DNA from: CBDAQR01 sp965199055
GTDB lineage: Bacteria; Pseudomonadota; Gammaproteobacteria; Pseudomonadales; Halieaceae
Length of the DNA: 64,000 nucleotides
Assembly (NCBI GenBank): GCA_965199055.1
Contig: CBDAQR010000004.1
Location: 1,426,001-1,490,000 of the forward strand
Direction: 5' to 3'
Within the stretch, counting starts at the first letter, position 1. The number at the start of each line of letters is the position of its first letter. The position numbers and the translations under genes are program-made. Below are positions 36,757-44,782 of this stretch, piece after piece. The notes under the pieces were generated by a model. It had not been told where the DNA came from. It saw only the letters and a list, made by a program, of their open reading frames with translations, and ran no database searches.

Positions 36757-37428
36757 GTGGAAACATATCGCACCGAAGAAGAACAGGTTGAAGCCCTAAA
36801 GAAGTGGTGGGAAGAGAACGGTCGCTCGACCATTGCCGCTGTTGTGCTCGCCCTAGCGGCCGGATTCGGCTGGCAGGGCTGGCAGGAGCACCGCGAGCAG
36901 CAAGCTGAACTGGCATCGTTGAGCTATGAAGAACTACTAGAGGCGACTCAGCAAGCCCCCAGTGATGAACAGAACGCGACGATTCGTCATCTGGCCGGGA
37001 CTCTGAAGCAGGATTACAGCGGTTCTACTTATGCGTTGTTTGCCAGTCTGCATCTGGCACGATTGGACGTTCAGGAAGGTAACTATGCCGCTGCTGAACG
37101 TGAACTACGCTCAGTGTTAACCGCTAACCCGCCGCTGGAGATACGCTTGTTGGCGGAATTACGTCTCGCTCGTGTTGTGGCCGCTGGTGGCGACCCCCAG
37201 GCGGCCTTGGCTATCGTAACCGCCGCCACGCCAGGCACGTATGCGGCAGCCTATGCGGAAGTCGAGGGTGATCTGCAGGTTCAGTTAGGTAATGAAGCAG
37301 CAGCGATTGAAGCTTATGAGCGCGCCGTGGCAGCCGCGGCTGCGAGCGGCGAAGGCGCCAGCGAGTCTCTGCAGCTGAAATTGCAGGTACTCACACCGGT
37401 AGCGCCACGCAGCGCTGGGGAGGCCTGA
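36757..37428 (+). CDS. yfgM: YfgM/AncA-type ancillary SecYEG translocon subunit
   Basis: 223 residues from a GTG. The short cytoplasmic head (YRTEEEQVEALKKWWEENG) and single TM near residues 25-42 are typical of YfgM, followed by a periplasmic TPR-like domain (UPF0070). In E. coli YfgM binds SecYEG and the chaperone PpiD and modulates the Rcs response. It sits between hisS and bamB, as expected. The last about 50 residues are Ala/Gly/Glu rich. Confidence 0.9.
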   Translation: METYRTEEEQVEALKKWWEENGRSTIAAVVLALAAGFGWQGWQEHREQQAELASLSYEELLEATQQAPSDEQNATIRHLAGTLKQDYSGSTYALFASLHLARLDVQEGNYAAAERELRSVLTANPPLEIRLLAELRLARVVAAGGDPQAALAIVTAATPGTYAAAYAEVEGDLQVQLGNEAAAIEAYERAVAAAAASGEGASESLQLKLQVLTPVAPRSAGEA

Positions 37429-37431
37429 TAG

Positions 37432-38610
37432 ATGCTGTATCGCATAGGACGTCAGACTGCTGTAGTCATGCTGTCAGTGACGCTGGCTGGCTGTAGCACT
37501 GTCGAAGGCTGGTTTACACTCGATGATGACGAAGGCAATACGCCAGCTCAGTTGGTCGACATCGACAGCGAGATTAGTATCGACAAACTGTGGAGCACCA
37601 GTGTTGGTAACGGTCAGGGTGATGCATACCATCACCTGCGCCCGGTCATCGCAGATGACATTATTTACGCGGCCAGTAACGACGGCGTGGTGGTAGCGCT
37701 GGACCGTCGCGATGGTGACCGTGTGTGGCGCGAGGAATACGACATCCCGTTCAGCGGCGGCGTAGGCTATGGCGAAGGCATGCTCATGCTGGGTAGCAGC
37801 GATGGTCAGGTACTGGCACTGGATGCAAATAACGGCAGCCGGTTGTGGATGGCCGATGTCCGCGGTGAGGTCATGTCGCCGCCGCAAACCAACGGTAGAG
37901 TGGTGGTAGTCCAGAGCTACAACGGAAAGATTCAGGGCCTCGATGCCGATGATGGTAGCGAACTCTGGGTTTACGACAGCAATCTTCCGGTGCTCACTCT
38001 GCGCGGTACCAGCACGCCAATAATCTATGAGAAATTTGCGATAGCCGGATTTGGCAACGGCAAAGTGATCGCCTTTGATATCAATAGCGGTGCGGTCCGG
38101 TGGGAGGCGCGAGTCGCTATCGCCCAGGGGCGCTCGGAGATTGATCGTATTGTTGATGTCGACGGCACCATGATTCGGGTGGGTACCACGCTGTTTGCTG
38201 TGAGCTACCAAGGTCGCCTGGCTGCGATCGATATCTCCACCGGGCGCAAGATTTGGCAGGAGGAGATTTCCAGCTATGCCGGCGTAGGACAGGGATTTGG
38301 CAACATCTATGTCTCCGAGGAAAGCGGCACTGTTACGGCGTTTCACCGCAACGGTCAGGGCATACGCTGGCAGCAGCCTGCGCTGAGTTACCGCAGGCTG
38401 AGCGCACCGCGAGCTATCAAGGGGTTTGTCGCCGTGGGTGACCTGGACGGTTATATCCACTTCATGTCGCAGGTCGATGGGCATTTCGTCGGTCGCACCA
38501 GTGTGGACGGAGACGGTATGCGCGCCGACATGCTGGTTGAGGACAACGTGCTGTACGCATTTGGTAATAGCGGCAACCTTGTTGCGCTGGAAGTCAGTAG
38601 CGCGGACTAG
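37432..38610 (+). CDS. bamB: Outer-membrane assembly factor BamB
   Basis: 392 residues with a lipoprotein signal (lipobox LAGC near Cys21) and an eight-bladed beta-propeller of PQQ-type repeats, e.g. GVVVALDRRDGDRVWR, GQVLALDANNGSRLW and GRLAAIDISTGRKIWQ. It is a periplasmic-facing lipoprotein of the BAM complex that inserts outer-membrane beta-barrels. It lies three bases after yfgM and two before der. Confidence 0.95.
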   Translation: MLYRIGRQTAVVMLSVTLAGCSTVEGWFTLDDDEGNTPAQLVDIDSEISIDKLWSTSVGNGQGDAYHHLRPVIADDIIYAASNDGVVVALDRRDGDRVWREEYDIPFSGGVGYGEGMLMLGSSDGQVLALDANNGSRLWMADVRGEVMSPPQTNGRVVVVQSYNGKIQGLDADDGSELWVYDSNLPVLTLRGTSTPIIYEKFAIAGFGNGKVIAFDINSGAVRWEARVAIAQGRSEIDRIVDVDGTMIRVGTTLFAVSYQGRLAAIDISTGRKIWQEEISSYAGVGQGFGNIYVSEESGTVTAFHRNGQGIRWQQPALSYRRLSAPRAIKGFVAVGDLDGYIHFMSQVDGHFVGRTSVDGDGMRADMLVEDNVLYAFGNSGNLVALEVSSAD

Positions 38611-38612
38611 TC

Positions 38613-40019
38613 ATGATCCCCGTTATCGCCCTGGTCGGGCGCCCCAATGTCGGAAAATCGACACTGTTTAACCGCCTGACCCGCAGTCGCGATGCATTGG
38701 TTGCTAACTATCCCGGCCTGACCCGAGACAGGAAATATGGTGAGGCCCGTATGGGCGACTTGCCTTTCATCGTGATCGACACGGGGGGAATCACCGGGGA
38801 GGAAGAGGGGATCGATTCGGAGATGGCTGAGCAATCGCTCGCCGCCATTGAAGAGGCTGATGCGGTTTTTCTCATGGTAGATGCCCGGGCGGGCTTAACC
38901 GGCGGTGACGAGCAACTCGTGCGTCACCTGCGCCAGCAGAACAAAGCCTTCCACCTGGTTGTTAATAAGATCGATGGTATCGACGAAAACGTCGCTATGG
39001 CCGACTTCTACACCCTCGGTCTCGATAGTATTCACCCCATAGCCGCCACCCACGGGCGTGGAGTGCGTGCGTTACTGGAGCAAGCTCTGTCCGGGTTTGA
39101 AGTTCCCGAAGCTGATGAGGACGCTGAAGATGATTCGCACGGTGTTCGGGTGGCGGTGGTAGGGCGCCCCAATGTCGGCAAGTCTACCTTGGTCAATCGC
39201 TTGCTCGGTGAAGAGCGTGTGGTGGTCTACGATCAGCCTGGAACCACCCGCGACAGTATCTACATCGATTATGAACGCGAAGGGCAGCATTACACCCTGA
39301 TCGATACGGCTGGCGTGCGACGTCGCAAGAACGTCAAGCAAACGGTGGAGAAGTTTTCCATTGTTAAGACGCTCAAGGCTATCGACGACGCGCACGTTGT
39401 TGTACTGGTGATGGACGCGAGCGAGGGCCTGGTAGAGCAGGATCTTCACTTGCTGGGGCAGGCTATAGAAGCCGGTCGTGGCCTGGTGCTCGCCGTTAAC
39501 AAATGGGACGGCCTGGAAAGCGATACACGCGATCGGATTAAATTCGAGTTGGAAAGGCGCCTGCAGTTTATCGACTACGCCGAGATACATTTCATATCGG
39601 CCCTCCACGGTACCGGTGTAGGGCATCTTTATAAGTCAGTAAACCAGGCCTATGATTCGGCGACCCGCAAATTGGCGACGAATCAGTTGACGCGTATTCT
39701 GGAAGATGCGGTCATGGATCACGAACCTCCCATGGTCAATGGCAGGCGCATCAAGCTTCGTTACGCACACGCAGGCGGCCAGAATCCCCCGCGCATCGTG
39801 ATTCACGGCAACCAAACCGGGAAAGTTCCGGCATCCTATCAGCGTTATCTCGAAAAAGTGTTTCGCCGGGAGCTCAAGCTCTTCGGTACACCGGTGCGGG
39901 TTGAGTTTCGTACCGGCGAGAATCCCTATGCCGGAAAACGGAACAAACTGACCGGCCGGCAGGTGGCGCGCAAACGGCGGTTAATGCAGCACGTCAAGAA
40001 ATCCAAGCGCAAGAAGTAA
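38613..40019 (+). CDS. der: GTPase Der (EngA)
   Basis: 468 residues with two tandem GTPase domains, each with a GRPNVGKST P-loop (near residues 8 and 184), DTGG/DTAG G3 motifs and NKxD G4 motifs, and a C-terminal KH-like domain ending in a Lys/Arg tail. It is essential for 50S subunit assembly. It ends the long conserved operon; a truncated haemoglobin gene follows after eight bases. Confidence 0.96.
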   Translation: MIPVIALVGRPNVGKSTLFNRLTRSRDALVANYPGLTRDRKYGEARMGDLPFIVIDTGGITGEEEGIDSEMAEQSLAAIEEADAVFLMVDARAGLTGGDEQLVRHLRQQNKAFHLVVNKIDGIDENVAMADFYTLGLDSIHPIAATHGRGVRALLEQALSGFEVPEADEDAEDDSHGVRVAVVGRPNVGKSTLVNRLLGEERVVVYDQPGTTRDSIYIDYEREGQHYTLIDTAGVRRRKNVKQTVEKFSIVKTLKAIDDAHVVVLVMDASEGLVEQDLHLLGQAIEAGRGLVLAVNKWDGLESDTRDRIKFELERRLQFIDYAEIHFISALHGTGVGHLYKSVNQAYDSATRKLATNQLTRILEDAVMDHEPPMVNGRRIKLRYAHAGGQNPPRIVIHGNQTGKVPASYQRYLEKVFRRELKLFGTPVRVEFRTGENPYAGKRNKLTGRQVARKRRLMQHVKKSKRKK

Positions 40020-40027
40020 TCGAGACG

Positions 40028-40417
40028 ATGAGCGGCGCTGAAAGACCTGACCTTGATAGCCGTGAGCATGTGGAAGGTTTCGTCGACGCTTTTTACGATA
40101 AGGTGCTAGCCGACCCTACGCTGGCGCCGATATTCCTCGATGTTGCGGCCGTTGATCTGAAGGTGCATCTGCCGCATATCAAAAACTATTGGTCGAAACT
40201 GCTGTTGGGGGAGACGGGCTATCGCCGCCACACCATGAACATCCATCGCGCGCTGAACCAGAAGCGCAACCTGGAGCAAGCTGACTTCGAGCGCTGGTTG
40301 AGCCTCTTTATTGGTACCCTTGAAGAGGGTTTTTGCGGGCCTCAGACAGAGCGCGCCAAGCGAATTGCCGCCTCAATTGCCGCAAACATGCATCAAGGCA
40401 TACATTCAACACATTGA
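40028..40417 (+). CDS. Group III truncated haemoglobin
   Basis: 129 residues, the usual size for this class. The 2-over-2 globin signature is visible: FVDAFYDKVLADPTLAPIF, LKVHLPHIKNYWSKLLLG, a HTMNIHRAL stretch holding the probable proximal His, and FERWLSLF with the conserved G8-type Trp. Group III globins bind O2 or NO and are often linked to microaerobic or nitrosative stress; the role here is unknown. It follows der closely, so it may be read through from the der operon. Downstream (40418-40494) is an AT-rich promoter/operator region. Confidence 0.88.
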   Translation: MSGAERPDLDSREHVEGFVDAFYDKVLADPTLAPIFLDVAAVDLKVHLPHIKNYWSKLLLGETGYRRHTMNIHRALNQKRNLEQADFERWLSLFIGTLEEGFCGPQTERAKRIAASIAANMHQGIHSTH

Positions 40418-40440
40418 AAAATATAGTAAAAATAAACTGT

Positions 40441-40480
40441 TGCCATAATTTCTATTAGTGTTATAGTTAAATATAACACC
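40441..40480 (+). promoter_or_regulatory. Promoter with 22-bp GntR/YtrA-type operator
   Basis: TTGCCA (40441-40446), a 16-base spacer and TATAGT (40463-40468). Overlying the -10 is a perfect inverted repeat, GTGTTATA at 40459-40466 and TATAACAC at 40473-40480 around six bases. A regulator bound here would block RNA polymerase. The third gene of the downstream operon encodes a YtrA-type GntR protein after the exported protein, making it the likely ligand. Confidence 0.75.
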
Positions 40481-40509
40481 ATATCGGACCCATTATGGGG
40501 AGAGCGAAA

Positions 40510-41361
40510 ATGTTACTGAACCGAAAGCGAGCCATATTAGGCGGTAGCCTGGACTCACGCTTCCTGGTCGCCGTCCTTTTTGCCGCCTTCGCGGGCTTTT
40601 CCGCGGTCGCGCACGCCGAGACACGGGCGGTCGAGGGACTGGAATTCGACGCGGTCATTGTTTGGGGTGGTGCCGAGGTGGAGATCACCCAGGAAGACCA
40701 GCATATGCTGCGCCTGCGAGGCAAAGAGAAGTATCTGGATCTGGAGCCCTTCTATCTGCGGGGTAACACGCTGCACCTGGGCCGCTCCGAGAGCGGTAAG
40801 AGTATTTCACGCGTACAGTACAAAGTGAGTGCACCCATGCTGGAGCGTATCAAGCTCTCTGGCTCCGGCGATGTTTACGTCCGGCCATTAGAGGCGGGTG
40901 ATATCGATATCACCGTGGAGGGTTCGGGGGATATTATGATTCATGAGCTCGAAGCGCAGGACGTGAATTTGTCTGTGGCCGGATCCGGTACGATTCAGCT
41001 GGCTAAAGCAACGCTTGGAAAGCTTGATCTGGTCGTATCAGGTTCTGGCGGCATCGACCTCGGTACCCTGACAGCGGCAGAAATCGATGCAACGATCAAT
41101 GGCTCCGGCGATATCCGCGCTGCGGAGGAAGGCCAGGCTGGCCAGCTCAGCGCAAACCTGATGGGTTCGGGTGATATTGACGTCAGATTGATTGAGGCGA
41201 GGGAAGTCGACGTGAATGTGATTGGCTCGGGCGATGCAGAAGTCTGGGCGGTCGAAGATCTGGAGGCATCCGTAATGGGTAGCGGCGACGTGACCTATCG
41301 CGGTGATCCGAAAGTCAGATCGAATGCACTGGGCTCTGGTGACGTAGAGCGAGACGACTAG
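40510..41361 (+). CDS. Exported GSGD-repeat beta-solenoid protein (DUF2807, head-GIN domain)
   Basis: 283 residues from the ATG at 40510, preceded by GGGGAGAG; an ATG at 40495 overlaps that ribosome site. A signal peptide ends near AVAHA. The mature part has nine regularly spaced GSG(D) turns about 20 residues apart (SGSGDV, EGSGDI, AGSGTI, SGSGGI, NGSGDI, MGSGDI, IGSGDA, MGSGDV, LGSGDV), predicting a right-handed beta-solenoid, as in DUF2807 proteins. Cellular role is unknown; co-transcription with a GntR regulator and ABC exporter suggests an envelope-stress function. Confidence 0.82.
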   Translation: MLLNRKRAILGGSLDSRFLVAVLFAAFAGFSAVAHAETRAVEGLEFDAVIVWGGAEVEITQEDQHMLRLRGKEKYLDLEPFYLRGNTLHLGRSESGKSISRVQYKVSAPMLERIKLSGSGDVYVRPLEAGDIDITVEGSGDIMIHELEAQDVNLSVAGSGTIQLAKATLGKLDLVVSGSGGIDLGTLTAAEIDATINGSGDIRAAEEGQAGQLSANLMGSGDIDVRLIEAREVDVNVIGSGDAEVWAVEDLEASVMGSGDVTYRGDPKVRSNALGSGDVERDD

Positions 41362-41380
41362 ACGCGGGCGGATACTCATC

Positions 41381-41752
41381 GTGACTATCGAATGGAATGA
41401 CAACCAGCCAATCTACCGTCAGTTGCGCGAACTGGTGGTCGAGCGAATTCTGGATGGCACATTCGCCGAAGGCGAGGCGGTACCTTCCGTGCGCCAGGTG
41501 GCATCCGACTACAGCATTAATCACCTAACCGTGGCCAAGGCCTATCAGGAACTCGTGGAGGAAGGGCTTCTCGAGAAGCGTCGCGGTTTGGGAATGTTTG
41601 TGCTGGAGGGCGCCCGTACAGCCTTATCCAGCAACGAACAAACCAAATTCATGGAGGAGGAGTTACCCGCGTTTGCCGAGAGGGTACAGGTGTTAGGCCT
41701 GGATATGGAATCGGTAACTTCGCGGCTGCTCTCTCTGGAGGGGACAGAATAA
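41381..41752 (+). CDS. GntR-family transcription regulator, YtrA subfamily
   Basis: 123 residues from a GTG. A winged helix (IYRQLRELVVERILDG, AVPSVRQVASDYSINHLTVAKAYQEL) is followed by only about 45 residues, the short dimerisation tail of YtrA-type GntR proteins rather than a large ligand domain. These usually repress their own operon containing an ABC transporter, which matches here: it overlaps the ATPase gene by one base (TAATG). It probably binds the 22-bp dyad at 40459-40480. Confidence 0.88.
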   Translation: MTIEWNDNQPIYRQLRELVVERILDGTFAEGEAVPSVRQVASDYSINHLTVAKAYQELVEEGLLEKRRGLGMFVLEGARTALSSNEQTKFMEEELPAFAERVQVLGLDMESVTSRLLSLEGTE

Positions 41753-42606
41753 TGGACGCCATCGTGCAAACACATGCGCTGCGCAAGGACTATGGAGACC
41801 TCGCTGCAGTTGACAATATTTCGCTCACGATCCAGCCGGGTACCATAACCGGCCTGATCGGACCTAACGGTGCTGGCAAGACCACGCTGTTACGCTCTTT
41901 GCTCGGTTTGAATACCTCCGAGGGTGGGCTGGACGTACTGGGCATGGATCCGCGCCGGGATCGCACCGTACTTCAGCAGGAGGTCTGCTTCATCGCCGAT
42001 ACCGCTGTACTGCCCGGATGGATGCGCGTCGACCAGGTGCTCGATTATGTCGCAGGGGTGCATCCCCGTTTTAATCGCGACATGGCCGAGGCGCAACTGT
42101 CGATGACTGAGGTCAAGCTGAACCGCCGCGTGAAACAGCTTTCCAAGGGCATGAATGTGCAGTTGCACCTTGCACTCGTCATGGCTATCGATGCGCGTTT
42201 GCTGATCCTGGACGAACCCACTCTTGGCCTCGACATATTGTTCCGCAAGCGCTTCTTCGAGCAGTTGCTGAACGACTACTACGACGACGAGAGGACCATC
42301 ATCATCTCTACTCACCAGGTCGAGGAAGTGGAGACCATTCTTACCGACGCCATCTTTATGCGGTCAGGGCAGGTGGTGTTGCACGAATCCATGGATGCGC
42401 TGGCGCAGCGTTATAGTGAGGTGCACGTGGTAGGCGGTGCCGTGGAAGAGGCGCTGAGCCTGGGCCCGCTTGGCGAGCGCGCTATCCTGGGCGGTAAGGC
42501 GCTAATTTTTGAAGACGCAGATCGCGAACGCCTGGAGGGACTGGGCCAGATACATACCCCTTCATTGGCTGATCTATTCGTTGCGAAGATGGGGGATGAG
42601 TCATGA
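41752..42606 (+). CDS. ABC transporter ATP-binding protein
   Basis: 284 residues. Walker A GPNGAGKTT near residue 38, Q-loop region, a signature LSKGM in place of LSGGQ, Walker B LLILDEPTLGLD and H-loop STHQVEEVE. The about 70-residue C-terminal extension resembles exporters of the YtrB type. It pairs with the permease whose start overlaps its stop (ATGA). Substrate unknown; by context an envelope-active compound. Confidence 0.9.
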   Translation: MDAIVQTHALRKDYGDLAAVDNISLTIQPGTITGLIGPNGAGKTTLLRSLLGLNTSEGGLDVLGMDPRRDRTVLQQEVCFIADTAVLPGWMRVDQVLDYVAGVHPRFNRDMAEAQLSMTEVKLNRRVKQLSKGMNVQLHLALVMAIDARLLILDEPTLGLDILFRKRFFEQLLNDYYDDERTIIISTHQVEEVETILTDAIFMRSGQVVLHESMDALAQRYSEVHVVGGAVEEALSLGPLGERAILGGKALIFEDADRERLEGLGQIHTPSLADLFVAKMGDES

Positions 42607-43661
42607 GTGCCAGTGGATCTGCCAGTATCTTCGCGCAGCTGCAGCGCGAGATGCAGGAATATCGTACATCGCTGATACTGACACCCATCGTGGTGGGTGG
42701 CTTCCTGGTGATTGCGATTCTGCTCAGCGTATTGCTGGCCAATCGGCTCGCCTTTCTCGGCGAGGGCGCGATGGAAGTGCTGGTCAATGAGGCCTCAACA
42801 GGAGGCGGCCTGAATATCACGATTTCGATCGATGATGATGTGGAGACCGTTGCGCCGCAGCGGCAGGACATCATCGTCATTGAAGAGGAAGGCGAGGTCG
42901 TTGAAGACGAGTGGAACTTCTCCAAGGAGTGGACGTTCCGGCCGCCCCAGCGGCAGCAGAGTGACACCCCGCTCGATGAAGATATTGAAACCCTGAATCC
43001 GGCATTCAATATGGTGCACGTGTTGTTTCAGCTCATCCTGATCATTGTGACGATCAATTACCTGTTGGGCTGTTTGTACGATGACCGCAAAGACCGCAGT
43101 ATCTTGTTCTGGAAGTCGATGCCCGTGTCGGAGTGGCAGGAAGTACTGTGCAAACTTGGGGTCGCCAGCCTGCTCGCGCCGCTGGCTTATCTTGCGGTTT
43201 CCATCGTCACCCAGCTATTTGTAGCGGTGCTCGCTATGTTGATGGTGTGGCGCCTGGATGCGGGCTCACCCAGTGTGGTGCTAGAAAACATTCAATTTGT
43301 GGATCTGTTTGGCGGACAGATCGGTGCATTCTTCATCTGGGCGCTGTGGACTGTGCCTTTGTACGCATGGTTCTTGCTCGCGTCCGCTGCTGCGAAGCGG
43401 TCTCCATTCATGCTGGGCTTTGGCGTGCCCATCGGGCTGTGCCTGGTGGAAAAAATATTCTTTGGCACAGATTTTCTGCTGATGTTCATTGCTTCGCATG
43501 TGCCTACGTTGCGCGAATCTGATGCGGAGTCGATGGGCATGTATATGCATGGTCCCGTCTGGGCGACGCTCGACTACATCGGTATGCTCTTTGGGCTTGT
43601 CGTCGGTGCGGGCTTGCTGGCGGGTGCGGTGTTGCTGCGCAAACACCGCTTTGAGATCTGA
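42603..43661 (+). CDS. ABC-2-type transporter permease
   Basis: 352 residues. TM1 near residues 22-45 is followed by an unusually large, very acidic extracytoplasmic loop (about 50-130, rich in Glu/Asp with IVIEEEGEVVEDEW), then five hydrophobic segments, with the typical conserved DDRKDRSILFWKSMPVS loop after TM2 seen in YtrA-operon permeases. It forms an exporter with the preceding ATPase. The operon ends here, with an inverted repeat 25 bases downstream. Confidence 0.87.
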   Translation: MSASGSASIFAQLQREMQEYRTSLILTPIVVGGFLVIAILLSVLLANRLAFLGEGAMEVLVNEASTGGGLNITISIDDDVETVAPQRQDIIVIEEEGEVVEDEWNFSKEWTFRPPQRQQSDTPLDEDIETLNPAFNMVHVLFQLILIIVTINYLLGCLYDDRKDRSILFWKSMPVSEWQEVLCKLGVASLLAPLAYLAVSIVTQLFVAVLAMLMVWRLDAGSPSVVLENIQFVDLFGGQIGAFFIWALWTVPLYAWFLLASAAAKRSPFMLGFGVPIGLCLVEKIFFGTDFLLMFIASHVPTLRESDAESMGMYMHGPVWATLDYIGMLFGLVVGAGLLAGAVLLRKHRFEI

Positions 43662-43685
43662 CTGACTAATTAGCTCGTCTACCGG

Positions 43686-43712
43686 GTCCGCTGATCAAAA
43701 TTGTCAGCGGAC
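43686..43712. repeat. 27-bp perfect dyad between the ABC operon and the catabolic operon
   Basis: GTCCGCTGA (43686-43694) and TCAGCGGAC (43704-43712) surround nine bases. The T content after it (TTTGGACTTTT) is poor for a terminator but possible. Equally, it could be an operator for the catabolic operon that starts 84 bases later; no clear -10/-35 pair was found in 43713-43795, though TTGACC occurs at 43735. Confidence 0.6.
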
Positions 43713-43795
43713 TTTGGACTTTTCTGCCATTGAGTTGACCCCGGCCCTGTTCAATACTCCTGCAGGTTTTCATCCACCCTCCAGGAGATAGAGCA

Positions 43796-44782
43796 ATGGC
43801 AGAAGCCGAGATCCTGCGCCAGGAGTTCACCCTCGGGTATACCTACACCCGTTCGACAGGCCCCGTGGTGGGCCGCTTTCTCACTGAACTTCGCAATCGC
43901 AAAATCGTCGGAACCCGTGGCAGTGACGGCACGGTATACGTTCCCCCAATGGAATACGACCCGGTGACCGCAGACGAACTGACTGAGTTTGTCGATGTGG
44001 GGGACAGCGGCGAAGTCGTCAGCTGGTGTTGGGTCAGTGAGCCCAGAAAGCTCCATCCCTTCGACAAGCCCTTCGCCTGGGCAATGGTGAAGCTCGATGG
44101 CGCGGACGTACCCATGGTGCACGCTGTCGATGCGGGCAGCGAAGACGCGATGTCTACCGGCATGCGTGTCAAGGCGCGCTGGGCAGATGAAACCAAGGGC
44201 CTGGTAACCGATATCGTCAGCTTTGTTCCTGAGGCAACGGCACTCGATGCGCCCGCAGGTGGAGAGACGCATGAGGACGCCATCGAAGGGGTCGAGGCTC
44301 CGATCTATCTCACCTATAACTTTACTGCCGGCGAGGCCACCAGTCGCTTCCTCAGCGAAATTAAGCAAGGTCGTTTGGTGGGCCAGCGCAGCCCAGTAAC
44401 CGGTAGCGTTTATGTGCCGCCGCGTGGGTCGTGCCCAGCGTCGGGCGTGCCGACCACTGAAGAGGTGGAGGTCTCCGATAAAGCTACTGTGGAATCTTTC
44501 ACCATTGTATGGATTCCCATTCCCAACAACCCGATTCAACCGCCGTTTATCGTCGCCAACCTGATTCCCGATGGTGCCAACATTTCCTGTATCCACCTCA
44601 TGAGTGAGTGTGTGAACGAAGATGTGCGTATCGGACAGCGTGTGCAAGCTGTGTGGAAGGATCAAAGCGAGTGGACTCACTCCATGGATAACATCAAATA
44701 TTTCAAGCCTATTGAAGAGCCCGATGTTCCCATCGAGAAGATAGGCCATATGCCGGTAGAAGGCTGGGGAGAGCAATCATGA
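43796..44782 (+). CDS. Tandem DUF35 (OB-fold) acyl-CoA-associated protein without zinc cysteines
   Basis: 328 residues made of two DUF35 units (about 10-145 and 165-310), each with a helix, GRFLTELRNRKIVG / SRFLSEIKQGRLVG, then a rubredoxin-like segment and an OB-fold (FAWAMVKLDGADVPMVHAV / PPFIVANLIPDGANISCIHLM). The segment that normally holds four zinc cysteines reads TRGSDGTVYVPP and QRSPVTGSVYVPP with none or one Cys. DUF35 proteins partner SCP-x/thiolase-like enzymes such as Ltp2 in steroid degradation. It resembles Rv3521 of the mycobacterial side-chain cluster. AGGAG precedes the ATG; ATGA overlap with the next gene. Confidence 0.82.
   Translation: MAEAEILRQEFTLGYTYTRSTGPVVGRFLTELRNRKIVGTRGSDGTVYVPPMEYDPVTADELTEFVDVGDSGEVVSWCWVSEPRKLHPFDKPFAWAMVKLDGADVPMVHAVDAGSEDAMSTGMRVKARWADETKGLVTDIVSFVPEATALDAPAGGETHEDAIEGVEAPIYLTYNFTAGEATSRFLSEIKQGRLVGQRSPVTGSVYVPPRGSCPASGVPTTEEVEVSDKATVESFTIVWIPIPNNPIQPPFIVANLIPDGANISCIHLMSECVNEDVRIGQRVQAVWKDQSEWTHSMDNIKYFKPIEEPDVPIEKIGHMPVEGWGEQS

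Noticed and set aside
37474..38484. 336-codon open frame antisense to bamB
   Set aside because: Mirror of a clear BamB propeller gene; no ribosome site or domain.
43662..43795. KstR-type operator (AACNNGTT-like) before the catabolic operon
   Set aside because: No such motif is visible; only the unrelated GTCCGCTGA dyad, and no TetR gene is adjacent.
43751..44776. 341-codon open frame antisense to the DUF35 gene
   Set aside because: The plus-strand gene has a strong ribosome site, overlaps its neighbour and has family motifs; the antisense product has none.
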